DNA from: Nitrospirota bacterium | GTDB taxonomy: Bacteria; Nitrospirota; Nitrospiria; SBBL01; JAADHI01 | DNA: 40,089 nucleotides | Assembly (NCBI GenBank): GCA_029261155.1 | Contig: JAJDBW010000036.1 | Span: 1 to 40,089, forward strand | Direction of reading: 5' to 3' | Notes under the pieces: generated by a model | The model's database searches: none | Told to the model about the DNA's origin: nothing | The model's input: only the letters and a program-made list of their open reading frames with translations | Position numbers and translations under genes: made by a program | In this document: one piece after another, positions 6,379 through 13,731 of the stretch | How positions within the stretch are numbered: the stretch's first letter is position 1 | Layout: each line of letters starts with the position of its first letter

Positions 6379-6454
6379 ACAGAACAAGGCCAATTAACTC
6401 GGACAAATTGCTCCCCTACGCTGCGTAAATTTCCGCATATTGGCGACATTATAT
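6379..6454 (+). other. Degenerate attC site at the distal end of the array
   Basis: R'' ACAGAAC (6379-6385) and arms GGCCAATTAA / CATATTGGCGAC pair reasonably. The R' core reads ATTATAT (6448-6454) instead of GTTATAT. The changed G is the first base of the GTT triplet at which the integrase cuts, so the site is probably weak or dead. It is the last recognisable cassette boundary before the toxin-antitoxin pair. Confidence 0.6.
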
Positions 6455-6469
6455 TTCTGAAATTTCACA

Positions 6470-6502
6470 TGGACAAATCTTAGTAATTACATTATAATTA
6501 CT
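6470..6502 (+). promoter_or_regulatory. mazEF promoter with operator-like palindrome
   Basis: A -35 box TGGACA (6470-6475) and -10 box TATAAT (6493-6498) are separated by 17 bp. The perfect inverted repeat AGTAATTA-CATTA-TAATTACT (6482-6502) overlaps the -10 box, a good operator for autorepression by the MazE/MazF complex. A GGAG ribosome-binding site follows 8 nt before the mazE ATG. Confidence 0.7.
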
Positions 6503-6534
6503 TATAGATTGATTGAAATAAAGGAGTAATCATT

Positions 6535-6777
6535 ATGGCTCAGATTGTAAAAATTGGTAATTCTAAAGGGATAAGGATTCCAAAGGCTTTAATTGAAGAA
6601 GCACACCTTGAAGGAAAAGAGCTCAATTTTCGATTAGTAAAGGAGGGGCTAATCATCTCACCGTCGCAAAAACCAAGAGAGGGTTGGGAGGAAGCCATTC
6701 TAATTCATGGCATCGAGCCCCTTGACCATGAATGGCTAGATTCTCCCTTATCATCAAATGATGAGTGGGAATGGTGA
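6535..6777 (+). CDS. mazE: MazE-like antitoxin (AbrB/SpoVT fold)
   Basis: An 80-residue antitoxin. The N-terminal half carries the swapped-hairpin AbrB motif (VKIGNSKGIRIPKALIEEA, about residues 5-23) that binds DNA and dimerises. The acidic C-terminal tail, rich in Trp, Glu and Asp (about 50-80), is the part that normally threads into the MazF active-site groove. It is expected to neutralise the toxin encoded immediately downstream and repress its own promoter through the overlapping palindrome. Its stop codon overlaps the toxin start, indicating translational coupling. Confidence 0.9.
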   Translation: MAQIVKIGNSKGIRIPKALIEEAHLEGKELNFRLVKEGLIISPSQKPREGWEEAILIHGIEPLDHEWLDSPLSSNDEWEW

Positions 6778-7100
6778 AACCATTTATTAGCCGGTTTCAG
6801 GTTTGGTTGGTCCAACTTGACCCAACAAAAGGAAGAGAAATTAATAAAGCACGACCCTGTGTTGTGCTCTCGCCTGATGAATTGTCGCCATTATCGACTG
6901 TGTTAGTTGCACCGATGACGACGAAAGGGTTTGAATATCCTTTTCGAATAAAGAGTCAATTTCAAAAGAAACAGGGGAAAATCCTGCTTGATCAAATCCG
7001 GTCAGTCGATAAATCACGTTTAGTGAAAAAATTAGGAACCATTAGCAAACAAAAGCAGATTGAAATATGTGCGCTCTTACAAGAAATGTTTTCATATTAG
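6771..7100 (+). CDS. mazF: MazF/PemK-family mRNA interferase toxin
   Basis: A 109-residue endoribonuclease toxin that cleaves mRNA at short motifs and arrests growth when its antitoxin decays. Recognisable family segments are VWLVQLDPTKGREINKARPCVVLSP (start of the fold and the conserved Arg-Pro), VAPMTTKG and LLDQIRSVDKSRL (conserved Gln-Arg and Asp). The ATG at 6771 overlaps the mazE stop. A GTG six bases earlier is an alternative start adding two residues. Length is normal, so the toxin appears intact. The pair stands at the distal end of the cassette array, where toxin-antitoxin units are known to stabilise arrays. Confidence 0.92.
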   Translation: MVKPFISRFQVWLVQLDPTKGREINKARPCVVLSPDELSPLSTVLVAPMTTKGFEYPFRIKSQFQKKQGKILLDQIRSVDKSRLVKKLGTISKQKQIEICALLQEMFSY

Positions 7101-7120
7101 GCCCATGAAGCTGCATAATT

Positions 7121-7187
7121 GCTGAACCTGACCGCATAAATCTCCGCCGTGTTTTTGGTTTTTAGTCGTGTCGAGGCCAGGTTAGCT
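7121..7187 (+). other. attC-like inverted repeat after mazF
   Basis: GCTGAACCTGACC (7121-7133) pairs with GGCCAGGTTAGC (7175-7186). The outer ends resemble R'' (GCTGAAC) and R' (GTTAGCT). Pairing continues straight through where attC sites normally have an unpaired spacer, so the structure is not typical. It could be a diverged attC closing a toxin-antitoxin cassette, or simply a hairpin acting as terminator. Confidence 0.35.
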
Positions 7188-7274
7188 CAACCCTTATATT
7201 CCAGGTCAAAAAGTGTTGTCTCAAACCGATCGTAAAGGGATGATCTCTACACTAGAATATGAATTGATTATGAA

Positions 7275-7487
7275 ATGAGGGACGTTGTCATTTTAAAGGA
7301 GCCGACTGAACTTTATAAAATCCTGAAGTTCGAAGGCATGGTTTCAAGCGGTGGTGAGGCAAAGCTTGTCATTACAGAGGGACAAGTGAAGGTAAACGGG
7401 GTGATTGAAACCAGAAAACGCAAAAAAATAGTTTCGGGTGATATTGTGGCCTTTGGAAAAGAAGAGGTGCGCATACGGCTCAAATAA
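7275..7487 (+). CDS. YbcJ-like S4-domain RNA-binding protein
   Basis: A 70-residue protein made almost entirely of one S4 RNA-binding domain: GMVSSGGEAKLVITEGQVKVNG (about residues 21-42) gives the helix-loop-strand signature, followed by a basic stretch ETRKRKKIVSGDIV. It matches the small YbcJ family, thought to bind structured RNA, perhaps rRNA. No strong Shine-Dalgarno is seen before the ATG. It is the first gene to the right of the cassette array and probably marks the return to chromosomal backbone. Confidence 0.85.
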   Translation: MRDVVILKEPTELYKILKFEGMVSSGGEAKLVITEGQVKVNGVIETRKRKKIVSGDIVAFGKEEVRIRLK

Positions 7488-7604
7488 AAATATCGACGAG
7501 GGCCAAGCTGTACTTACCAAAACCTCATTTACATCAGCGGCGACACTAAAAATTAAAAAATCAAGTCTTGCCTGAATATTTTCTCGCCTACACCAAAGCT
7601 GTGA

Positions 7605-8567
7605 TCAATTCCCGCTCTCCACAATTCGAGAAATATCTCTCGGGAACAAAACGATTTCGATGCGGCGGTTTCGTTGCCGACCATCCGGCGTGTCGTTGGT
7701 GTCTACCGGGCGGTATTTCGAAAAACCTGCGGCCTGCAAATTCTCTGGCGGTACGTTGTGATCGGACAAAAAACGAACCACTTGCGTTGAACGCGCGGTC
7801 GAAAGCTCCCAGTTGCTGGGGAATTTGGCGATGATTCGCGGACCAATGGGAACATTGTCGGTGTGGCCTTCGATACGGATGTCATTTTCTTTTACGTCCT
7901 TTAATACGGCACTCACTTTTTCGAGCACACCCTGACCTTCCGGGGTAATTTGATCGCTGCCGGAGGCAAATAGAATTTTATCCACGATCTCCACGGATAA
8001 ACGATTTTTTATTTGGGTAATCTTTACACTGCCAGCCTCGATCTCTTTTTCAAGCCCGCTGACCAAGTCTTGATGCGCCTTAGACGATTCGTCCAACTCC
8101 CGCTTCATTCGCGCGAGATCGCCCTCGGTCAATTGAAGCGACTCGCTCAGCTTGGCGATTTCGGCATTTTTTTCATCCACTAAGATCTTTTCTTTTTCGA
8201 GTTCATCCTTTAATCGCTGAATTTCTTCGTTAAGAGAACGCTCGACAAAGGCGCCCATGTCCATCGCCGCATTACGTTGTATATCAAGGACGGCGATCCT
8301 TTCTTTTAATTTTTTTTCCGTATTGGCGGCCGCCTCTTTTGTAGCCAAGAGCTCCGATGCGAGATCTGCAATGCGGTTTTTAAGCCGCACGGCTTCGTCT
8401 TCCAGGTTTATGCGCTTTTGTTTTTCGTCTTCGAGTTGGGCGGCCACTTGCTCGGTTTCAGAGACTTGAGACAGAAACCGGTTTTTGGTCACACAAGATT
8501 GAATGAAGAGCGACGCAACCAGGATGAGGAAGACCGGATAGAGATTCGTTTTGCATAAAGCGTTCAT
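7605..8567 (-). CDS. OmpA-family peptidoglycan-binding lipoprotein with coiled coil
   Basis: A 320-residue protein. Residues 1-24 form a lipoprotein signal peptide with lipobox IQSC (acylated Cys25). About residues 33-190 are a long heptad-rich coiled coil. The C-terminal 120 residues form an OmpA_C domain with the GHTDNVPIG motif and the NWELSTARSTQVVRFL helix that bind diaminopimelate in peptidoglycan, ending with RQRNRRIEIV. It probably spans from the outer membrane to the cell wall, like Pal with an extended stalk. GGGAGG lies 7 nt before the ATG. It is monocistronic and divergent from the sucrose genes. Confidence 0.9.
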   Translation of the reverse strand: MNALCKTNLYPVFLILVASLFIQSCVTKNRFLSQVSETEQVAAQLEDEKQKRINLEDEAVRLKNRIADLASELLATKEAAANTEKKLKERIAVLDIQRNAAMDMGAFVERSLNEEIQRLKDELEKEKILVDEKNAEIAKLSESLQLTEGDLARMKRELDESSKAHQDLVSGLEKEIEAGSVKITQIKNRLSVEIVDKILFASGSDQITPEGQGVLEKVSAVLKDVKENDIRIEGHTDNVPIGPRIIAKFPSNWELSTARSTQVVRFLSDHNVPPENLQAAGFSKYRPVDTNDTPDGRQRNRRIEIVLFPRDISRIVESGN

Positions 8568-8917
8568 TGCATTACCTCCCTGTGCGGCAGCACGAAGTCT
8601 ATTTGAATATGCACAACCCGGAACCCGCTTTTTAAAAGTATCCGATAGATGACGACCTTCGGTTCTACACCTATTCTAGGTCTTTGTGAAACCCGAATGC
8701 AATGAGCCAAGCCTTTCGCGAAGATAAGGCCGGAGATCGAGGAAACGATTTGAAAGATGCACCCATACACTGTATATTTCAAAGAGAGGCCGATGAACCG
8801 CGCCGCGTGCTTAGCAGTTTAAAGCAAGAGAGCATCTGGGATCCACAAGCTCCCCTGGTTCATCGGCAGCGCTGTCGTATTTACGCTTAAACCCGGACCG
8901 AGGATTATTGAATTGGC
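8568..8917. other. Divergent intergenic region (350 bp)
   Basis: The region separates the OmpA-like gene (minus) from the sucrose-phosphate synthase gene (plus), so it should hold both promoters. On the minus strand a candidate promoter has a -35 TTGCAT-like box (plus-strand 8697-8702) and -10 TAGAAT (8673-8678), with an 18-bp spacer. On the plus strand I see no convincing promoter. Reading frames here are short and lack family features. Confidence 0.5.
8673..8702 (-). promoter_or_regulatory. Possible promoter of the OmpA-like gene
   Basis: Read on the minus strand: -35 TTGCAT, spacer 18 bp, -10 TAGAAT. It lies about 105 bp upstream of the OmpA-like start codon. The -35 match is partial. Confidence 0.3.
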
Positions 8918-11068
8918 ATGACTTCATCTTCCGAAAAACTCTACCTCGTATTGATTAGCATCCACGGCCTCATTCGAGGACATCAGCTCGAACTGGGTCG
9001 GGACGCCGATACGGGCGGTCAAACAAAATATGTGATTGACCTCATTCACGCGCTTTCGCAACGGGAAGATGTCGCACAAGTCGACTTGGTCACCCGGCGC
9101 ATTGTCGATGCCCATGTGGACAAGGATTATTCACAACACTGCGAAGCGCTATCCAAGACTTCACGAATTATTCGAATCGATGCGGGCCCTGAGGGTTATT
9201 TGCCCAAGGAAGCACTTTGGGACCATTTGGATATTTTCTCTGACAACCTCCTCAATTGGTTAAACGATCAACCGCGCATGCCGGACATCTTGCACAGCCA
9301 CTATGCGGATGCCGGCTATGTTGGGGTAAAGCTCTCGAACCTATTGGAAATCCCTTTGATCCATACGGGTCATTCGCTTGGGCGTGACAAACGGCGCCAG
9401 TTACTGGTCAAGGGCTTAACCCGTGCGGAGGTCGAAACCCGCTACAACATTAGCCGACGGATCGATGCGGAGGAAGAAGTGCTGGCCAATGCCGACAGAG
9501 TGATTACGAGTACCCACAACGAGATCGAACAGCAATACGCCCTTTACGACTATTATCAACCCGATTGCATGACGGTGATTCCACCGGGAACAGATTTATC
9601 GCAGTTTCATCCCCCCGGACCCAAAGACAAAGCTTTCGCCTTAGAAAAAACGATTTCGCCTTTTCTTAAAAACCTGGACAAACCCATCATCCTCGCCCTC
9701 TCTCGACCCGATGAGCGAAAAAATATCGTCTCACTCTTGGAGGCCTACGGCGAGTCCGCCGCGCTTCGGAAAGCCGCGAACTTGGTGATCTTCGCGGGCA
9801 GTCGTGAAGACATTCGCGAAATGGAGAATGGGGCACAAACGGTTTTAACTGAGATGCTGATGCTGATCGACTACTATAATCTTTACGGCCAAGTGGCGAT
9901 TCCCAAGCACATTCTCTCCGAAGACGTCCCTGCGGTCTACCGCTTCGCCACCGCGTCAAAAGGCGTGTTTGTTAATCCGGCCTTAACCGAGCCCTTCGGG
10001 ATTACCTTGCTTGAAGCGGCGGCCAGTGGCTTGCCCCTTGTGGCGACGGAAAACGGCGGTCCGGTCGATATTATCGCAAACTGCAAAAACGGTCTCCTGA
10101 TCGACCCTCTGGATCGAGACGCCATCACCAAGGCCTTATTGACGATATTGGATAAGCCAAAACGTTGGGCGACATTTTCACAACAAGGCATAGAAGGCGT
10201 TCGCAAACACTATTCCTGGGAAAGACATGCGGATTCTTACATGTCAAAAATAAAACAGCTGCGCGAAAAACGCGCGCCCAAAGAGAGGCTTCCGAAAGAC
10301 TATCGCCCTTTGGGCTATATCGACCGCGCCTTGTTCACCGGTTTGGATCTCGACCTTCTAGAAAAACCAGAAGGCTTGTCGCATTTTATCGACGTGTTGC
10401 GTAAACACAGAAAGTCGACCCTTTTCGGCATTGCCACCGGCCGGCGTTTCGATTCCGCCATGGCGGTGATGAAAAAGGCGGGCATTCCGATTCCGGATAT
10501 TTTGATCTCCAGCTTGGGCACCGGCATTCATTATGCGCCGGGGCTCGAGACCGACGCGTATTGGGTCCATCACATCGACCACCTTTGGCATCCGCGTGCC
10601 ATTCACCGCCTGCTCGACACTTTGCCGGGTTTAAAGCTTCAAGCAAAACAAGAGCAAAGCCGTTTTAAACTTTCTTACTACTACGATCCGGAAAAAGCCC
10701 CATCCCTCGAAGAGATCAATACCCTACTGCGTTCGGAAGAACAAACCGTGAAGGTCATCCACTCCTTTGGACAATATCTCGATGTAATCCCAGTGCGCGC
10801 CTCCAAAGGACAGGCCCTGCGCTATTTTGCGCAGCGCTGGGAGATTCCGCTCGAAAGAATCTTGGTGGTCGGCGGTTCCGGTGCCGACGAAGATATGATG
10901 CTCGGCAATACCCTCGCGGCGGTGGTCGCCAATCGGCACCACGAAGAGTTGTCCCAATTGGTTGATCAGGAGCGAATCTACTTCGCCCGCCAGTCGCATA
11001 CCCTAGGCATCCTCGAGGCCATCGACTACTACGATTTTTTCAAAACCTGCCGGGTTCCCCTTCAATAA
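8918..11068 (+). CDS. Sucrose-phosphate synthase with C-terminal HAD-like domain
   Basis: A 716-residue cytoplasmic enzyme joining UDP- or ADP-glucose to fructose 6-phosphate to give sucrose 6-phosphate. The N-terminal two-thirds is a GT-B glycosyltransferase (GT4): HGL with DTGGQTKYV at residues 31-39, HTGHSLGRDKRRQLL near 150, PPGTDLSQF near 225, and the donor-binding EX7E motif EPFGITLLE at 358-366. From about 465 onward there is a HAD phosphatase-like domain. Its first motif reads GLDLDLL, where active sucrose phosphatases have DxDxT, so the domain is probably not a full phosphatase. This matches the long SPS form of cyanobacteria (about 720 residues). It overlaps the next gene by one base, forming a sucrose operon. 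Confidence 0.92.
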   Translation: MTSSSEKLYLVLISIHGLIRGHQLELGRDADTGGQTKYVIDLIHALSQREDVAQVDLVTRRIVDAHVDKDYSQHCEALSKTSRIIRIDAGPEGYLPKEALWDHLDIFSDNLLNWLNDQPRMPDILHSHYADAGYVGVKLSNLLEIPLIHTGHSLGRDKRRQLLVKGLTRAEVETRYNISRRIDAEEEVLANADRVITSTHNEIEQQYALYDYYQPDCMTVIPPGTDLSQFHPPGPKDKAFALEKTISPFLKNLDKPIILALSRPDERKNIVSLLEAYGESAALRKAANLVIFAGSREDIREMENGAQTVLTEMLMLIDYYNLYGQVAIPKHILSEDVPAVYRFATASKGVFVNPALTEPFGITLLEAAASGLPLVATENGGPVDIIANCKNGLLIDPLDRDAITKALLTILDKPKRWATFSQQGIEGVRKHYSWERHADSYMSKIKQLREKRAPKERLPKDYRPLGYIDRALFTGLDLDLLEKPEGLSHFIDVLRKHRKSTLFGIATGRRFDSAMAVMKKAGIPIPDILISSLGTGIHYAPGLETDAYWVHHIDHLWHPRAIHRLLDTLPGLKLQAKQEQSRFKLSYYYDPEKAPSLEEINTLLRSEEQTVKVIHSFGQYLDVIPVRASKGQALRYFAQRWEIPLERILVVGGSGADEDMMLGNTLAAVVANRHHEELSQLVDQERIYFARQSHTLGILEAIDYYDFFKTCRVPLQ

Positions 11069-11925
11069 TGCCCAAACGCATTTTCATCTGTAGCGATTTA
11101 GACAGAACACTTCTCCCCAATGGGACAGAACCGGAATCGCCCGATGCCCGGAAGCGATTTGCCCGACTCGTGGGCAGAGAAGAAGTAACGCTCGCCTATG
11201 TCAGTGGCAGGCATAAAGCCTTGGTCGCGGAAGCCATCGAACACTATGCCTTGCCGCTTCCGAACTACATTATTGGCGATGTGGGCACAACGCTTTATGC
11301 GATCAATGGAAAGGCCTCGCCTTCGGACTGGCAGTCCTCGCTCGAATGGGAAGCGGAAATTGCAGCGGACTGGGCCGGGCAATCACATCAGGCCTTAAAG
11401 CAGATGATGGACGATCTCCCAGATCTGCATTTGCAGGAAGCGGTAAAACAGAACAGATATAAACTCAGTTATTATGTATCGCGAAAGATCGAATGGAAGG
11501 CCTTGGATGGCATCATTCGCCAAAGATTCATGGAAGGCGGAATCAAGGCCAGCCGGATTTGGAGCGTCGATGCCGCTTCGAACAGGGGCTTACTCGATCT
11601 AGTGCCTGAAAACGCAACCAAATATCACGCCATCGATTTTTTGATGCGACAATTAAAAATCCCCATCGAGAACACTTTTTTTGCCGGGGACAGCGGAAAC
11701 GATCTCGAAGTACTGCTGAGCCCCATACAGGCCGTCTTGGTCGCCAACGCGACACCGGAAGTCCGAGACTCCGCCCGTAAACGGGCGGAGTCAGAGGGAC
11801 ACCTGCCCTCGCTTTATTTTGCCAAAGGGGGTTTCTTGGAAATGAACGGAAACTATTGCGCGGGCTTACTCGAAGGTCTGGCGCATTTTATGCCCGAGAC
11901 GGTCGATTGGATGCAGAAAGAATAA
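11068..11925 (+). CDS. Sucrose-6-phosphate phosphatase (HAD family)
   Basis: A 285-residue HAD-superfamily phosphatase with the motif SDLDRTLLP near the N-terminus (nucleophile Asp9, acid/base Asp11), a cap domain in the middle, the lysine motif region VPENATKYHAIDFLM and the final acidic motif FFAGDSGNDLEVL. This arrangement is that of sucrose-phosphate phosphatases and the related mannosylfructose phosphatases. It should remove the phosphate from the product of the synthase encoded directly upstream; the ATG shares one base with that gene's stop. The two genes together suggest sucrose is made as a compatible solute or reserve. No sucrose synthase or amylosucrase is adjacent. Confidence 0.88.
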   Translation: MPKRIFICSDLDRTLLPNGTEPESPDARKRFARLVGREEVTLAYVSGRHKALVAEAIEHYALPLPNYIIGDVGTTLYAINGKASPSDWQSSLEWEAEIAADWAGQSHQALKQMMDDLPDLHLQEAVKQNRYKLSYYVSRKIEWKALDGIIRQRFMEGGIKASRIWSVDAASNRGLLDLVPENATKYHAIDFLMRQLKIPIENTFFAGDSGNDLEVLLSPIQAVLVANATPEVRDSARKRAESEGHLPSLYFAKGGFLEMNGNYCAGLLEGLAHFMPETVDWMQKE

Positions 11926-12015
11926 GGCCGCGCGGCGGCTTATAAAGCGAGGAACCCCCTCGCCGAAAGCCATCGGCGCAAACCTAATAACACCGCCTGG
12001 ATAAGAGGCTTTCTT

Positions 12016-12297
12016 TTACTCGCTGCGTTGCGTGATCTCGATCAGGTGATAGCCGAAATCGGTTTTCACCGGTCCGTGGACCTTGCCGACTTCAGCGCTG
12101 AAAACGACTTGGTCAAACTCGCGGACCATCTGACCTGGAGAAAATTCCCCTAAATCGCCCCCTTTTTTTCCAGAGGGACATTGCGAATGGCTCCCTGCAA
12201 TTTCGGCAAAATCCGCGCCGCCTTCAATTTTCGATTTGAGATCCTTACAAGACTCCTCCGATGCGACGAGTATATGTCGTGCACTTGCCTTTGCCAT
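12016..12297 (-). CDS. ppiC: Parvulin-type peptidyl-prolyl cis-trans isomerase
   Basis: A 93-residue single-domain parvulin with no signal peptide, hence cytoplasmic. It has ARHILVASEE at the N-terminus, SQCPSGKKGGDLGEFSPGQMVREFD in the centre and GPVKTDFGYHLIEI at the C-terminus, all signatures of the PpiC/Pin1-like rotamase fold. It accelerates isomerisation of X-Pro bonds during folding. Length equals E. coli PpiC. GGAGG precedes the ATG, and a good promoter lies about 35 bp upstream. It stands alone, convergent with the sucrose operon. Confidence 0.95.
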   Translation of the reverse strand: MAKASARHILVASEESCKDLKSKIEGGADFAEIAGSHSQCPSGKKGGDLGEFSPGQMVREFDQVVFSAEVGKVHGPVKTDFGYHLIEITQRSE

Positions 12298-12331
12298 GTC
12301 ACTGCCTCCAATGAAAGTTAATAATTTCTCG

Positions 12332-12361
12332 ATTATACCTTTCGCCCTAGCCGCTTGACAA
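12332..12361 (-). promoter_or_regulatory. Promoter of the parvulin gene
   Basis: On the minus strand, -35 TTGTCA (plus 12356-12361) and -10 TATAAT (plus 12332-12337) are separated by 18 bp. The start codon follows about 35 bp downstream behind a GGAGG ribosome-binding site. Confidence 0.6.
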
Positions 12362-12378
12362 ATACTTATGCTCTTTTT

Positions 12379-13575
12379 TTAGAAGCGGCCGGGAATAAAA
12401 CGATAAGGCGTTTTCTCCATGTAATCGCTGTAGGCTTTAAAACGGCAGAGAAAGCGCTCCTCACAAACCGCGCGGGTGATATAGACTGACATCCAAAAGA
12501 GATAGGCCGCGATAATCGGAAACGTATACGAAGATTGATAGCGAAAGATGCTCAAAAAAAAGAAGGCGATCTTAAAAACCGTTCCGGGATGCCGGACAAT
12601 CGCATAAGGCCCCCGGGTTTGGATTTTTTTATAAGACAAGTTGGAATAGGAAAACCCGAGGCAGCTTGTGGAAAGCACAATACCCAAGAGCGCCGTAATC
12701 GTAAGGCCGTTCACGATCAACTCAAAAGAAGGATGCGCGATGAGCAAGGGGGTTCGGCTGTCTCCGGAAGGAAAGGGAACAAAATCTCTCATATATCGGA
12801 TAAAGGGCACATAACAAATCAAGACGACGATCCAATGAAAAGGATAGGGATCGATTGCACGAAATCGGGTTTTTGTCAGTACCGATTCCCAAAAGTATCC
12901 GATAGACGCATTGGTAGAGTCGATTAAAAATAAAACCGCTGTAAAAAGAAAGGCGGTATTTGCAAGGGTGTATTCGAATGAAGTGCTGTTAGCGAATTCC
13001 GACATTCTGCGTATGCCGTAGTAAACTTGCTCAACCATGACCGGAAGGTAATGCAGGCGAATGAGCCAGGACAAAAAGAGGCTCTTCATCCTGCTTTTAA
13101 AAAACAGCGCAATCAAGCGTCGCCACTGTCTGCGCCAGAAGGTCCGAAGGAAAACGAGTCCCTTGAGATAGGGATCGTTCTGCCATTCGAAGGGTCCGCT
13201 TTGTGTGGATTCCACATACAAAAAATAGGGCAGGGCACCCACGGCATAGAGTTTCAAATAACTCAGTAACATGATCCGAGTGTGCGGCGTAAACCGCTGA
13301 TAAAAAGGATGGATGGAATAGATCCCGTAGAGCGCGCCGATTAAGATCAGCCAAAAACAATATTTCGCAATGCTTTTTTTAAAGATCCTCCGCAAAGGCC
13401 GCCGCGTGCATTGATTGGTTTCGGCATATTGGATCATCACCGTGTGATAGAGGATGAGCAGAAAAATTGGGAGGAAAAAGTAGACCTTTGGATCGATGGA
13501 TGTAAAATAAAAAACCAGTAGGCTGATCCCAAACGAAAAACAAACGCCAAAGATGGATCGCAAAGGGCTTAGCAT
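12379..13575 (-). CDS. Multi-pass membrane protein with ICMT-like C-terminal domain
   Basis: A 398-residue polytopic inner-membrane protein with roughly eight to ten hydrophobic segments. The last 100 residues carry the signature of the isoprenylcysteine carboxyl methyltransferase / phospholipid methyltransferase group: TRGPYAIVRHPG (about 325-336), then a hydrophobic hairpin, then EERFLCRFKAYSDYMEKTPYRFIPG near the end. In characterised members these segments bind S-adenosylmethionine and the substrate. About 230 N-terminal residues are extra relative to the usual 150-220-residue bacterial homologues and match nothing I recognise. The substrate is unknown. It lies about 80 bp downstream of the parvulin start, in the same orientation. 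Confidence 0.7.
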   Translation of the reverse strand: MLSPLRSIFGVCFSFGISLLVFYFTSIDPKVYFFLPIFLLILYHTVMIQYAETNQCTRRPLRRIFKKSIAKYCFWLILIGALYGIYSIHPFYQRFTPHTRIMLLSYLKLYAVGALPYFLYVESTQSGPFEWQNDPYLKGLVFLRTFWRRQWRRLIALFFKSRMKSLFLSWLIRLHYLPVMVEQVYYGIRRMSEFANSTSFEYTLANTAFLFTAVLFLIDSTNASIGYFWESVLTKTRFRAIDPYPFHWIVVLICYVPFIRYMRDFVPFPSGDSRTPLLIAHPSFELIVNGLTITALLGIVLSTSCLGFSYSNLSYKKIQTRGPYAIVRHPGTVFKIAFFFLSIFRYQSSYTFPIIAAYLFWMSVYITRAVCEERFLCRFKAYSDYMEKTPYRFIPGRF

Positions 13576-13630
13576 GACATCGATTTTATCCGATAGGGTT
13601 TTTCGTTTCGACCGTCAAAATTATAGCCTA

Positions 13631-13680
13631 TCATCGTTTTAGATTCGTGCAGGACTGAGGCTGAAGCCAAGAAACGATGA
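13631..13680. repeat. Intergenic inverted repeat
   Basis: TCATCGTTT (13631-13639) and AAACGATGA (13672-13680) are perfect 9-bp complements separated by 32 bp, between pyrF and the ICMT-like gene, which are transcribed in the same direction. No T-tract follows, so it is not an obvious terminator. It could form an RNA hairpin in a read-through transcript. Confidence 0.4.
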
Positions 13681-13731
13681 CACGGGTGTTCAACACGTCA
13701 TAGGCGGACAGGTCTATTTAAAAAGTCGGAC

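Noticed and set aside
12535-12927. A 130-codon plus-strand open frame inside the ICMT-like gene
   Set aside because: Antisense shadow of a membrane-protein gene with clear family motifs on the other strand.
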